Source of the DNA: Lunularia cruciata
Lineage: Eukaryota; Streptophyta; Marchantiopsida; Lunulariales; Lunulariaceae
Assembly: GCA_948567375.1 (NCBI GenBank)
Contig: OX419761.1
Coordinates: 8,036,243-8,100,242 of the forward strand
DNA: 64,000 bases
Direction of reading: 5' to 3'
In this document: positions 1 through 11,690 of the stretch, piece by piece
Numbering within the stretch: the stretch's first letter is position 1
Layout: every line of letters begins with the position of its first letter
Program-made: the position numbers and the translations under genes
The notes under the pieces: model-generated
What the model saw: only the letters and a program-made list of their open reading frames with translations
Database searches by the model: none
What the model was told of the DNA's origin: nothing

Positions 1-99
1 GTATTACACTATAGGATGACCCACTCCAGATGGATATCTAGGAGTGCCCTTATGCCTAGAGATGTAGCCTCACATCCTCCAAGTGTAGCTACTCCAAAT

Positions 100-1210
100 T
101 GATGTGGACTGAAGTGCTGTCAAAAGTGAGAACGATGCTGAAGGAAAATGGTATGGTTGACCAAATGCAAAAAGATCTCTCCAATAGCAATTGGTCTAAT
201 GCCTCCTTGTCCTTCTCCATCATGAGAAGTCAACTAGCACCTAACTCCCGACTAACAAACATAGGAATGTCTCCTCTTGCTACTACTATAGCCACCTAAA
301 ACAACTCGATAAAACCACTAGAAGGATCATCTACTTGAAAAAAGTCTTTAAGATGCTCATATACCATCATTGACAAGCCTCCTAAGGAAAGGTGAGGGGA
401 AATGCACAATGCTTGTGCAAAAAGTGATCTATCAAGACATAAAGGCTGCTCAGGATGATAATCTAAAATCTTTAGTAGTAATCGTTCTCCTGCCATATGA
501 TGTAGTGAGCATGGGGAAGAGATAGTCTCATTAGTCGGACTAGCAATGTAGCGTTTGTGCCGCTCTACTAAACTCTCTTGCTTGACCCAATATCATAGAC
601 CATCATAAATGAGTGGACTTTGTGGTATCCTATGGCAAAACCTATCTCCTAAAACATGCAGCCCTAACAGACTCCTCTTGAATGGCCGCCCAATCCCTAG
701 CTCAAAATTGATGAAATCTAGCAGCCACCTCTCTATGCACCACATATCTTCCTTTAGCATAACGAAGACGCCATCAAGGGAGTAAGAGGAACAAGAATTA
801 TGTTAACTCGTCCAAGGGATCACATGCCAGACGATAAAGTGGTAGGCGAAAAGCTTATCTAGCCTCATCATGGAGTGTACAAGGTAGCCTATGGAGTAGA
901 TATGGACATGGAAAATTAGTCTCAAATAACCCCCAAATGCATCCCGCTTGAAAAGCTAACCACTCCCAGTACTTGATTGATATCCTTGGGACAATCAACG
1001 ATGAGATAGAGGAAGTGTGCGTAATACTTAGTATCATTATTGTCAATGTGTTGCTCCCCTCATGTGAGCATCCCAGGTGGTCCAATCATAGTACTTGTCC
1101 ATCTTTCACACACAGATCTTTACCCCTTGCAAGGGAAAACATCGATGACACACCAAGCATGGTGTACCCCGAGCCACTCTAGGTGACACATGGGGAGGTG
1201 TAACCATGGC
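100..1210 (-). other. unrecognised minus-strand coding remnant
   Basis: Several short minus-strand reading frames (296-496, 855-1085, 1106-1294) have a protein-like composition, for example a Leu-rich segment with LDYHPEQPLCLDRS and a segment rich in Cys, Trp and aromatic residues. They lie in one orientation but no single frame is long. I do not recognise a family. It could be a decayed gene, or the coding part of an old transposon whose ends lie left of the window. No LTR, PBS or terminal inverted repeat is visible here. Confidence concerns only that some decayed coding sequence is present. Confidence 0.25.
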
Positions 1211-1880
1211 TAACACAAGAATAAGTATAATAATACATGATGTTCCATTCCATATGTCTCCATACTTACAAAACCACAACCCTTCATATCCCACTTCATA
1301 TGAAAAAATACAATTTCTCTAAATCCAAAAAACAGTAAATTCTCATAACTTTCAATTTTTATTTCAAAAATTTTCAAATTTAGTTTCCATGGAATTCAAC
1401 CATAAAACCAAAAGAATTAGAAATAAAAATTCTAGACACATCACTCTCAAGGTGTAATGATCACTCTAAGCCCTAAAAACTTAAAAATCATTATAACTTT
1501 TTATTCAATTCTCTATACTCTACAACCTAGTACCAATGGAACCAAAATTAAAAAACAAACAAAATAGACTATTCACTCAAATGCTATTTGTCTCGAGAGC
1601 ATTCCGAAAATATATATCTTTCCTTTCACATATCTCTCTTATTTCGCGTCTCCACACTCTCCCGATCCTCCTATATCAGCCATTCACTTTGCCACCCTCG
1701 TCCAGTACAGGTAATCTCCTTGATTCTCTTTGATTGCGCACCATTGCTATATGACGAGAGTCGTTCATAATCCACCAAGCGCAAGCACCTCATAAATACT
1801 GGATATACCACAAGTACGCTATACGTCAGATCACAACTGTACGCCTCTCTCTTCCTCTCGGACTCGGTGACTCTGAGAAT
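1211..1880. other. AT-rich spacer
   Basis: Low-complexity AT-rich DNA with many A runs around 1300-1560. No coding, RNA or repeat feature is recognised. A CTATATCA stretch near 1673 could serve as a weak TATA box for a transcript running into the next block, but nothing fixes a start. Confidence 0.4.
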
Positions 1881-1952
1881 CAGATCTGTTGAAATGTACG
1901 TCAGAAACAAGGGATGCAGGAGGCAGCTGCTGCTGCTTGAAGTAGGACAGCT

Positions 1953-1961
1953 AAAACCCTA
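1953..1961 (+). promoter_or_regulatory. telo-box-like motif AAAACCCTA
   Basis: AAAACCCTA matches the plant telo-box (AAACCCTA), often found in promoters or 5' leaders of translation-related and housekeeping genes. It lies about 760 bases upstream of the candidate micropeptide start at 2721. A single 9-base match can occur by chance, so it only hints at a host promoter. Confidence 0.25.
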
Positions 1962-2720
1962 TCCCCAAGGGCGACATCATACTGCAAAAGGCTCCTACAA
2001 GTTTGACCACAAGAAGCGAGGCGGGAAAATGAACACTTCTTGGCCGCTGAGCTCATTAACTCTCATCACTCCTCTCGCGGAAAAGTTAAGCGAGATCCTC
2101 TCCTTAATCCCAATTAGGATCATCTTCAGCGAATATTAATCTTCTCAAGAAACGAACTCAATCACGAGGAACAACTTTCTCAATTACATTCCCTGCCTCT
2201 GCACAAGGAAATTTGAGGTTCGTATTTGTGATGTACCCATGGGATTTGCTCACTGGAGAATAGTGGGGCCATGGACTGGAGGTGCAGTGGCAACAGTCAG
2301 TTTCAGCTGCTTTGGTGGCAATCTGAATGGCGGCAAGCGCCTTTTTTGGTGACAAAATTCGACAAGTGAGCACCCGAAAATTGGTGCGATCCTACTCCAA
2401 TGTTTTATATAGCCTTTCGTTCACATCTACTGACTGAAATTACCCTGATTGGAAGAGATCTGCTTTGGTTTTGCCATCTCATCGCATCTACTCTCTTTCG
2501 GTAATTTCTGCAGGTTCTGCCGACTGTGGGGCATGTACGAGATTCTCCTCAAGATCCATTCAGAGATGGTGGAAGGAGATTGCTATTTGTGATCCTTAAC
2601 GTAATTGCTATATTGTAACCTGCGGATTAGGAATCTCCGATGGACGCATTACAAGAGATTTCATGATTTTGTGAGCAGAGCTTTGTTCTTGAGTTGGTTG
2701 ATTTGATAACTTCAAACATC

Positions 2721-3212
2721 ATGGCGAACGGACGGTGGTTGTCGGCATTGCAGTCCATACATCGCTGGTGCAGAAGTGAAGTGAGTGCAACTTTTAGTTC
2801 GGCTGTGGCCAATGCGTTAGGCGGATGCAATTGTCTGTAAAACCTTGATTCAAAGGGTTTATGGAGAAGTCGACACATGTGTAGTCAACTCTCTTAATGT
2901 CTCGAAATATGCTGCACTCCAAGTTAGCGAGGCCTATTTTTCTTTTCTTATTGGTTATTTGATTGGAACGTATCGAGGTTCACCTCGAACTGTTCCTCTG
3001 CAAAGACTGATGTGCTTTTGGTACATATTTCTACTTTCGCCAGAGAAATTGCGTTACTTCACAATTCTGTAATGTAATGCGTTGAGACGTTGCCCTTCTG
3101 TCATTTTGGGAGCCTTCAGTCTCCATCTTTTACCTCACCAGAAATGCAATTTTTTCAGGCCACCCGTGGAAAATTCAGTGAGCAGGGGTTCATGCTAGTA
3201 TCAATTTTGTAA
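2721..3212 (+). CDS. candidate two-exon micropeptide with mitochondrial-presequence look (speculative)
   Basis: An ATG at 2721 opens MANGRWLSALQSIHRWC, an Arg- and Trp-containing amphipathic N-terminus without acidic residues, like a mitochondrial presequence. After 20 codons a GTGAGT donor occurs at 2781. A pyrimidine-rich acceptor ending TTTTTTCAG lies at 3150-3158. Splicing 2780 to 3159 keeps phase and gives 17 more residues before a stop at 3210-3212, 37 residues in all. Without splicing the frame runs 39 codons to 2840. I recognise no family. GC content and splice signals differ from the surrounding AT-rich DNA, and a telo-box lies upstream. A short chance ORF in a non-coding transcript is equally possible. 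Confidence 0.18.
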
Positions 3213-4229
3213 ACTGATATAGAGTGCGGATACATGAGATGTCGGTTTCCAGGAGTGAGGTCCTTGTTTTTAGTACAGTGAGTGCACTCAATGGAGATCA
3301 TTCTGGAGTAACCTGAAGGTTGGTTTATTTCTATTTCCTTACTTAATTTCCGCTTCATGATGGAGTTTAAATTTCACTAAATTAACCTTTCAACAACACG
3401 ACCGGTTCCGTTTAATGATACAGTACAGGTCATCGCCCAATTGCCATTATCCATCGAGTGAGGATGTCGATTCTGAAACATGTTTTCGTGATTCCAGGTG
3501 AATAATTCTTTGAAAAATAAACTGTAAACTCGATAGGTTTGAGTGGTCTCAGCAGAAACTCCAGTAGAGACCTTTGCACTCACATCCGTCTGACTGTTGG
3601 AACCCATGGAACTCCAAAGACGGGAACGCTTACACTCTCCCGACCCAGCATTCCGAACCAATATTAAGGTACGGGTGGAACCCGTGAAACCCCAAAGCTC
3701 TCCCTACCCAGCATTCCGAATATGGAACCCCAAAGCTGGGCACGCTTACAATCGCTCGACTCAGCATTTTGAACTCAAGGTTCATTGAATATGAGTATTA
3801 ATTTTATAAATAATGAATTGTTTAGGCTAATTTTATAATGTATTTATTATATAAATATATAACTTATAATATAACATGGTACAAGTAGGTAATGAAGAGG
3901 TGGGTTGCTTGTTAGGCATCAACCATGAGTTGTAACCCTAGAAGTGATCCCAACTCACAACCCTAGAGGACAAGAAGGGACATCTCTTGGCAGTTAATGG
4001 ATGTTAATCGACACTTGAAGGTTAGCTGCATCGTTTACCAGTCCAACACTTCCATTTATAAGGTTGACAGCTAGTACTATTCAAACTTGACTCCCATGAG
4101 AAGCAACTAATGATCTATTCAAGGACCAAGCAAAGACTTGGTCAAGAGATCTACTATCCTATCCATAATGAAAAATACTCTAGTTTTTTGTTGCACAAGG
4201 TCCCTCATAAAATGATACCTTATGTTTAT
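3213..4229. other. spacer with no recognised gene
   Basis: Moderate-GC sequence to about 3780, then AT-rich. Around 3600-3780 a short phrase (GAACCC, then CCAAAGCT and CGACCCAGCATTCCGAA variants) recurs two to three times about 60 bases apart, a degenerate local duplication. Nothing else was supported. Confidence 0.35.
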
Positions 4230-4560
4230 GAAAAACAATTGAGGGGGTATGATAACAAGAAGGAGAGGAAGACCCTATCAAGCCGAACAAGGATAAGATA
4301 TAAGAGATAAAATGGGGCCAAGCTCCAATAGTATCTATGTGAAAATCTGTCCTATTACACCTAAGATGGCCAAGCTATGCAGGTCATACGGTCTATATAT
4401 TTTTGGAATATCCAAAGAAACATCACCTAGTGTGATTGCTCTCCTATGGATTGCACTTACCAATGCTCTCTATAGACTAGTGGACACATGCTATCTAAAA
4501 TATGCAACAAAGTAGCAAAGTGATAGAGGTACCTCTTTACATCTAATATGATATGCTCTT
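4230..4560 (-). repeat. dispersed repeat, inverted copy of the repeat at 20670-21290
   Basis: Read on the minus strand, this block matches 20670-20940 over its length. Shared phrases include the stretch around 4427-4462 (ATCACCTAGTGTGATTGC) and the GGGGCC/GGGCTTAGCCCC element near 4313. Its left end also matches the tail near 21195-21225 (GGCTTGATGGGGTCTTCC). It has no coding capacity. No target duplications or terminal inverted repeats could be fixed, so the class is open. Confidence 0.55.
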
Positions 4561-4672
4561 GCAACTTAGGTCTATGTACTTATTATAGTCATGAAACTTC
4601 ATAATTACTATGCAATCAATGGTTTACTGATTGTCACATGTTGAAGTGATTGGATTTGCTATCTAAGACAAC
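4561..4672. other. short spacer left of element A
   Basis: Unassigned sequence up to the first LTR base of element A. The five bases before the LTR (ACAAC) do not match those after the element (CCTTC), so no target duplication is visible here. Confidence 0.4.
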
Positions 4673-5424
4673 TGTAATACTCCGAGGACAAGAGAAGAGA
4701 GAAACACAAATTTCACACTCAATCATCCGATGCCCTAAAGGAGCACCTTCTCTTTATTATATAGACAAAGAGGATCTACTCCAAGGAAGCTACACCATAG
4801 GATTATGCACACAGATAGGTGACATGTTAGCAAGCTCCACCCTTGGATTACATACTTGGATGGATGACATGTTGGTCCTGGTCCTATCTGGTTGGTCAAA
4901 CAAGCTTTGACCGGAGGGAATCTTTTTGGGAATCTTTTTGAAGGAATCTCAAAATCACATGGGTGAGGTATTGTTGGAAACTCTTGAGGAGACAAAGTAG
5001 TGGGGAGGGAAGGCCAGCCTATCCTCCATTTGGGAAGGGGGGGGGGGGGGGGGGGATGTGCACATCTTTTAGGCCTAATTCATCCGTTTAGGCCTCCAAA
5101 ATTGCCTTCAAAGATTTCAGATATATTTCTATTCCTACTCTATTAGTAGAAGTCCTCTTTTGGTGATACCTATTTCTGATCTGTTTAGTCCATCATGTGT
5201 AACATCCATCAAGATGTTACCAAACCAATTCTCATTTTTAAATCATATGTCTAGCTATTGGTTCTAAGGTTTTCAAGTTTATTTTGGTTTTTGCTCTATG
5301 AGTAGAAGTACTCTTTTGGTTATACTTCTATCTGATCTATTTTGACCATCATGTATAATATCATACCAAATGTTACCAAACCAAATTTCACATCTAGATA
5401 ATATGGCTAGCTCTTGGTATTACA
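4673..5424 (-). repeat. element A 3' LTR
   Basis: A 752-base LTR, TGTAATACTCC to TTGGTATTACA as read on the + strand. It is closely matched by copies at 8600-9342, 11691-12412 and 54876-55366. It contains a run of 19 G at 5037-5055 that is shorter or absent in the sister copies. Confidence 0.9.
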
Positions 5425-5440
5425 AACCTCCCTCCTTTTA
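5425..5440 (-). other. element A polypurine tract
   Basis: On the minus strand the sequence abutting the 3' LTR is AAAAGGAGGGAGGTT, a purine run at the position expected for the plus-strand primer of an LTR retrotransposon. Confidence 0.7.
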
Positions 5441-5504
5441 AGACGTAACGTCCTCGTTGTGCAGTTGTTGCTCAAACGTTTGCACCAATATCGGTGCATG
5501 TGTC

Positions 5505-5640
5505 AAATTGGCAGCAGGCTCCTAGGTTGCTTCATAAAAGAGGTAACATTTCCATTGTACTAGATAGTCCACCCACGGATGGCGAATATCACGCATGCAT
5601 TTTTGGAGAATACGCTCCACTTCATATTACTCCGTGCCAT
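5505..5640 (-). pseudogene. chromodomain remnant at the pol C-terminus (element A)
   Basis: A minus-strand frame downstream of integrase gives EVERILQ, then YLVQWK, then EPAANLT with chromodomain spacing (aromatic, V-x-W core, then the E-P motif). This domain targets chromovirus integration to chromatin and places family 1 in the chromovirus branch. It is a fossil. Confidence 0.6.
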
Positions 5641-5865
5641 CAATGAGTGTCGGACAAAGTCAAATGTCTTGAATGGAATGACATTGGCCTGATCGGGGAG
5701 CATGTCTGCATAGTAGGGAAACATGGAACACTGGATGGATCTTCATATGTGTTGGTAGCTCAAGGTGATATGCCATAGTGCCGACTCAATGAAGAATCGA
5801 GAAAGGCCAATAAAATGAGGTCTGAGCTTATGAGGTCCAACTAATGTGAGGTTGGTTGTTGATAG

Positions 5866-6715
5866 TCACATCTGATCCCCAACATTGAACTCCACGTGCC
5901 TACAATGTGCATCAACATATTCCTTTTGTCGATTTTGTGCAATCTGTAATCTGTGCTTGGCGCTCTCCACACCGTGTTGGATTCTAGAAACAAATGTGTT
6001 GATTGCATCAACCTTGGTAGCCACAGGACAGATCTTCGTCAAGCTAGAAGGTGTGAAGGGATACTCACCATACATGAGGAAGAACGGAGTGACTTGGGTG
6101 GATGCATTCATAGAGTTGTTGTAAGTGAATTCCACCAATGGGAGTAGGATATCCCACCTCTCTTGCTCTTCTAAGGTGAAGCCGCTTAACATGTCTTGAA
6201 TAGTGCGATTAGCCCGCTCTGTTTGTCCATCTGTTTGTGGGTGGTAAGTTGTGGACATGGCCAACTTGGTTCTGAAGAAATCAAAGAGTGTTTGCCAAAA
6301 AAAAACTGGTGAATTGAGTGCCTCTATCGATGATAAGTACTCGAGATAAGCCATGGTGAGAGAAGACTGCATCTAAGTATAATTGAGTTAGTTGTGGAGC
6401 GGTCACATCCTTGGTGGTAGGGCGTGCATGAATCATTTTGTTGAGCTGGTCCACAAAGACCATGATGGAGTCAAACCTTGAGGTGGTCTTGGGTAATATT
6501 TACAGATGATATCCATACTCACTTTCCTAATGGTGGGTAGGAGTGGGGAGAGGTTGAAGGAGCCTTGCATGAGCTTGATTAGAAGCTTTGTTCTGTTGAC
6601 AAAGTAGGCAGCTGCACACATAGTCCATCATGTTGTTGTTCATCTTGGGCCAATAATAATGGCGTTGGACTGCATCCAAGGTCTTGTCCACTCCAACATG
6701 ACCTGTGATGGCCAA
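5866..6715 (-). pseudogene. integrase region (element A)
   Basis: Minus-strand frames show the HHCC zinc-binding part (6527-6715, with YYWPKM and CLLCQQNK). The catalytic core follows (5866-6463), with the typical TTYHPQTDGQTERANR segment carrying the final acidic residue. A GPY-like C-terminal part leads towards the chromodomain. The order and motifs are those of Ty3/gypsy integrases. Broken, no longer functional. Confidence 0.85.
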
Positions 6716-6845
6716 ATCATGACATTTTGCTAGAATGGTGGTGTGTAATTTAGGGAAATTTGGGATCCATAATTTGCCATCATGAAAGGTGAGTCCTTGG
6801 GTGTTGGTGATACCTTTGGGTAATTGTGCTTCTATAATTTGTGGA

Positions 6846-7490
6846 TCAATTTTTTAGTAGCCAGAATTCAAGGTTAATCTTAACCTCTACCACCAAGTTG
6901 TTTGCCATAAGCATGCAGGTGAATGCATTTGCAAGTTGCATCTTACCTTCCACATAGGTGATTGTCATGTTGAAGTGCTTTCGCCACTCCGCCCACCAAA
7001 TTTGGTGACAAGATAGATCCTTTTGCATCTTGAGATAGACTAGAGGTTTGTGGTCTGTCTCTACTACAAATGCCTTCTCGCCCAAATAGTGCTTCCAATG
7101 CTTGGTTGCAAGGACGATGTCCATCTCTTCTCATTTTGTGGTGTGGTAGTTGCACTCTACCGGTAATAACTTTTGAGAGAAATATGCAATTGGATGCCAT
7201 CATGCCACTCTTGTTGTAGGACTGCTCTTATTGCTACACCTGATGCATCTATAGCCAACTTGATTGGATGTTTTGGGTCATACCACTTCAAGATTGGTGC
7301 ATGTAGCAAGGCGGCCTTCAATTCTTGAAAGGACAAATCTTGTGCGGTTCCCCATGTCCACTTCTTCTCCTTGCCAATTAGTGTTGTTAAAGGCTGTGCA
7401 ACCTTGGATAAATCCATGACAAATTGATGATAGAATCTTGTCAACTCCTAGAAGCTCTTGAGTTGAGTCTGATCTTATGGGGCACTCCAA
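6846..7490 (-). pseudogene. RNase H region (element A)
   Basis: The minus-strand frames 6846-7124 and 7157-7444 show KLAIDASG, VETDHKPLVYL and the KWTW connection segment, typical of gypsy RNase H after RT. The tail ends in the A-N-A-x-T-C-M segment that in intact relatives is A-D-A-L-S-R. Fossil. Confidence 0.85.
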
Positions 7491-8300
7491 TTTTGAATAA
7501 CATCTATTTTATCTGTCAATACTTGAATACCTTCTGCATTTACTCTATACCCCAAGTAGTCTACTTTAGACTTGCCAAACTCGCACTTTGAGATTTTGGC
7601 GTACAATCAATTTTGTCTTAGAATCTGGAGGACTTCTAATAGATGTTATTAGTGTTCCGTCATCGTGCTACTATATACTATGATGTCATCTAGGAAGATG
7701 ATAGAATTATCCAAATATGGGCAAAATATGTCATTCATTGGACTCATGAAAGTGGCAAGTATGTTGGTGAGACCAAAAGGTATCACAAGATACTCAAAGT
7801 GGCCATACCTTATTCAAAAGGTAGTTTTGTACACATCCTCCTCTACAATTTGGATTTGATTGTAATTGCTCCACAAATCTAGTTTGGTGAAGTGTCTTGC
7901 TCCATTGAGTTCATCAAATAGATCATCCATGCGAGGTAAGGGGTATTTGTTCTTCACTATTTGTTGATTGAGATCCTGATAGTCAATACACATGCGCATT
8001 GTATTATCCTTCTTCTTCACAAACAAGACCGGAGTTCCCATATGGTGCTACGCTAGGTTGGATGAAACATTTTTGCAACATATCCTTAATTTGATTCTTG
8101 CACTCCTCCAACTCATGAGGTGATAGGCAATATGGGGCCTTACAAGGAGGTGTCTTCCTCGAGAGTGTCTCAATTTCATGATCTACTCTCCTTTTTGGTG
8201 GTAATCCTGAGGGTAGATCATCGAGAAAGACATCTTGAAACTCATTTACCACCTCCTTCAATTTCTCAAGAATTTGTTCATTGAGTTGTGCACTCTAGAC
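7491..8300 (-). pseudogene. reverse transcriptase region (element A)
   Basis: Minus-strand frames 7814-8041 and 8004-8261 show the N-terminal RT signature PVLFVKKKD, then CIDYQDLN and [10 protein letters not shown], then the FTKLDLWS segment around the first catalytic Asp. The upstream part has VDHEIE, typical of the region between protease and RT. The thumb-side portion continues to 7491. Fossil. Confidence 0.85.
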
Positions 8301-8374
8301 TTCTCTTATTAGACCCATGAAACATCTATCTATCTTATAGATAGTTGTTGTCCCTATGACATAAAGAGGCAATT

Positions 8375-9534
8375 TGTAACAATATGGAGTTTAGCGATGA
8401 AGTTAGTCAGGCTTACGAAGTAGCACATAAGACAAATTAGCCTAGAATATTCCAGAAGTATCTAGGAAGCTTCTTGGCTAGCTTAGCTTGCACCTCAAGT
8501 AATAAGCTTCTAGAAGGAAGCTTCTAGAAGCTTCCAACTAGCTTAGCTTGCACACCAAGTAGGTAGCTTCTAAAGAAAGTTTCTTGAGAAGCTTCCTAGT
8601 GTAATACTCCAAGGACAAGAGAAGAGAGAAAACACAAATTGCACACTCAAACATTCGATGCCCCAAGGGAGCACCTTCTCTTTATTATATAGACAAAGAG
8701 GATCTCCTACAAGGAAGCTACACCATAGGATTAGGGACACAGATAGGTGACATGTCAGCAAGCTCCACCCTTGGATTACTTACTTGGATGGGTGACCTGT
8801 CTGGTCTAGGTCCTATCTGGTTGGTCAAACGAGCTTTGACCGGAGGGAATCTTTTAGGGAATCTTCCTGTAGGAATCTCAGAATCACATGAGTAAGGTAT
8901 CGTTGGAAAGCTCTCGACGAGAAAAACCAGAGGGGAGGGAAGGCCAACCTTTCCTCTGTTGGGGGGGGGGGGAATCTGCACATTTTCAAGGCCTAATTCA
9001 TCCGTTTAGGCCTCCGAAATTGCCTCCAAAATTTTCAGGCATATTTCGGTTCCTACTCTATTAGTAGAAGTCCCCTTTTGGTGATACCTCTTTCTGATCT
9101 GTTTAGTCCATCATGTGTAACATCCTTCCAGATGTTACCAAACCAATTCTCACCTTTAAATCATATGTCTAGCTATTGGTTCTAAGGTTCTCAAGTCTAT
9201 TTTGGTTTCTGCCCTATTAGTAGAAGTACTCTTTTGGTGATACTTCTGTCTGATCTATTTTGACCATCATGTATAACATCATTCTAGATGTTACCAAACC
9301 AAATTTCACATCTAGATCATATGGCTAACCCTTGGTATTACACCTAGTTAACTTGGCTTCCACTTTAAGAAAGCGGCTTGAGGAAGCTTCTTGAGAAGCT
9401 TCTCAAAGGTCTTGTATGCTACCTATAAATACCAAGGCCAAAGCTCATGCTAGGCATTTGGAGTTTTCCCTCATTCAAGTGTCCCAATGTGAGTTCCATT
9501 CTACTATTTCTCTCCTCAAATTTGGTCTTTTACA
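8375..9534 (-). mobile_element. family 2 solo LTR nested in element A (TSD CAATT)
   Basis: Outside the inner insertion this block is the reverse complement of the family 2 LTR at 31782-32207. It starts TGTAACA at 8375 and ends TTTTACA at 9534, and CAATT flanks it on both sides (8370-8374 and 9535-9539). The outer LTR is about 412 bases without its guest. Imperfect AAGCTTC-rich repeats (GAAGCTTCT units) run through it. A solo LTR with a target duplication is the usual product of LTR-LTR recombination. Confidence 0.9.
8600..9342 (+). mobile_element. family 1 solo LTR nested inside the family 2 solo LTR (TSD CCTAG)
   Basis: A 743-base LTR, TGTAATACTCC to GGTATTACA, matches the LTRs of element A. 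CCTAG flanks both sides (8595-8599 and 9343-9347). It lies inside the family 2 LTR, so it is the youngest layer: A first, then family 2, then this copy. Family 1 was therefore still moving after family 2 had inserted into A. Confidence 0.92.
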
Positions 9535-10130
9535 CAATTCTTGCATGTGTGAAAATTTTTTAACCCCAATGATCAACCATTGGTGGGTTCTCACTACTTC
9601 CTTCCTCCAATCTACCATAGGGTTGTAACGCTCCATCCATGGCATGCCTAAGATTACATCATAACTAGCTCATTGTATCACTCACCACTCAATTGCTTCT
9701 TGATATTCTCCTACAAAGAGTGTTACCCGTCTAAGTAATGATTCAATCTTCTCTGTTTGCCCGTTAGGTAACTATACTTGTTCACTCTCATCTCTCTCTA
9801 GATCCATTCTCAATCTTATTGCAATAGAGCGAGAGAAGAAATTCTTTATTGCTCCTAAATCTATTAATACTCTCACTTGATTGCCTTTTAGGATTCCATT
9901 CACTACAATCAATTGTGAGGTTGCCTTTTTGTACCTTTGCACGCTCATCTTCTTCCTTCCCTCACTTTTTTGCTTCCTTATTGATCTAGTAAGGCAGCGA
10001 GGTACATTTACTGGCAATCTTTATTTTCCGAAGTGATTACCACCTCTTCCTCTTTAGTGCATCTCTCCATGTTGTTCAAAAATTGCCTATATGAAGGCCA
10101 AGGCCTTCTGGGGAGACAAGCACGATAGTT
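9535..10130 (-). pseudogene. protease region (element A)
   Basis: The minus-strand frame 9772-10017 reads LIVVNGILKGNQVRVLID followed by a retropepsin-like active-site segment and the FFSRSIA helix. The position between gag and RT and the spacing fit the gypsy aspartic protease. Fossil. Confidence 0.75.
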
Positions 10131-11100
10131 GGTAGATATATGCCCAATACAATCACAATTGAACAAAGGTGTTATTCTCCTTGAGTTCCTTCTCCTTATG
10201 GGATTCCATCTTCTGTTCTTCTACTCGTCCCCATTCTCCTTGAAGCAATCGTGCTCCTCGGTCTTAAAACCAAAGGTTGCCCAATTCCATTGCTACTGGT
10301 CCACCCATGGGTGGCATTTCTGCCTGATAATGTTGAGGTGGAACTACTCCTTCACTTCCACCCAATGCTCCTAGTATTCTTTGTGTACAAGCAATGGCTT
10401 CAAATATTGTGCAAGGATTTTGTACCATGACTTCTTGTCTAATTTGCTCCTTCAACCCTCATTTGAAATTGTCAAGAGCCTCTGCTGGACTCATGTTGGT
10501 TATTGCAACTTGTAGATCCAAAAATACCTCCACATACTCTTGTACACTATTCTTTTTGTTTCAATCCCCATAGTCGGATCCAGGCCATCTGCATAGAATC
10601 CACCGATTGGAAATTCTTCAACAATCCTTCTTGCATTGCTGTGTATGTGACCTCCTTTCTCTCTGCCAACATGGATCATTCCCAAGCATCATACCATGTG
10701 AGGGCTTTTTCTATCAAGTACCCATATGCAAACACGCCTACAACATGCTTAGTGATCTTTGTTGATAACAACCAAAAATATCAATTCATTCTCAAGATCC
10801 AGTTCTCCACTACTCCCATCGTATGTTGCCCCTTGTAAGGCTCAATGTTGTAGATCTTTTCATCCGGAGTAGTAATGCGGCTTTATCATTAACATGGTTC
10901 ATAGGCACTGGTGCCTCTCCAAGTACTTCAATTGCAGGTATTGGGTTTTGAGACGGCTCTTCTTCTTGCATTGCTTGATCATTCCTGAGGGTATGCACTT
11001 GACTTTGTAACGCCTCCATGGTCATCTTAATCTCTTGAAATTTGTTCAACATCCCTTGCATTCCTTGCACCAACTCCTGCAACTACAGATCCATGGTTCA
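10131..11100 (-). pseudogene. gag region (element A)
   Basis: Minus-strand frames 10810-11082 (coiled-coil-like MQELVQGMQGMLNKFQE) and 10264-10455 (ending in Met- and Pro-rich sequence before the nucleocapsid) lie in the gag position. A decayed CCHC-like zinc knuckle (NCDCIGHIS) is readable near 10135-10165. The arrangement matches gag of element B at 53290-54260. Fossil. Confidence 0.7.
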
Positions 11101-11677
11101 TGTAATCACTCAATTGCTATTGTCTACTTCAATAAAGAGTTAATATGATCACTCTAGAGGGCGCACAAACTATTGGAACTACCATTGGGACCTCAGAAGC
11201 TACCACTCATTGATAATATTCCTCACCAAAATTCTTGACCATGAAATCTCTAAATATCACTTTCGGTCTCATTACATAATAAATTTCTACTTGAGTGTTA
11301 AAAGGGAAAGGATTGGGACTTTCAAATCCATCACAATAAAATGTAGATTGTCAAATCCCACTCTTTATTGTATATCAATACATGCAAAATGACTGGGTTT
11401 GGCAAATTCATCACTATATCCATGAACTCTGCTCCAAAGTAAAAAACCAAATACACTCTCACTTGCTCACGCTAAATATACATAATCTTGATGTGGAATG
11501 GATTCAAGAAAATAAAGCGAGGTGCTAGATATTGTCCTCCCGAAGCCTCCATTCCATCCTCCCTCTAGTACTCCTAATCTACTAATTACACCAGAATGTC
11601 TCTCCTCAAAATTACTCAATCTCAATAGCCTATGTTCTTCCAAGAGAGGTGATCCACTCTATTGGATGACAACACCT
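11101..11677 (-). other. element A leader / gag N-terminal module region
   Basis: The sequence between the PBS and the recognisable gag parallels 54300-54860 of element B, where two related ~70-residue coding modules can be seen (see the 54307-54736 entry). In A the same stretch is more decayed. Confidence 0.45.
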
Positions 11678-11689
11678 GCTCTAATACCA
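11678..11689 (-). other. element A primer-binding site (iMet type)
   Basis: On the minus strand the 12 bases next to the 5' LTR read TGGTATTAGAGC, one base from the plant initiator-Met PBS TGGTATCAGAGC. One base separates it from the LTR. Confidence 0.85.
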
Positions 11690-11690
11690 T

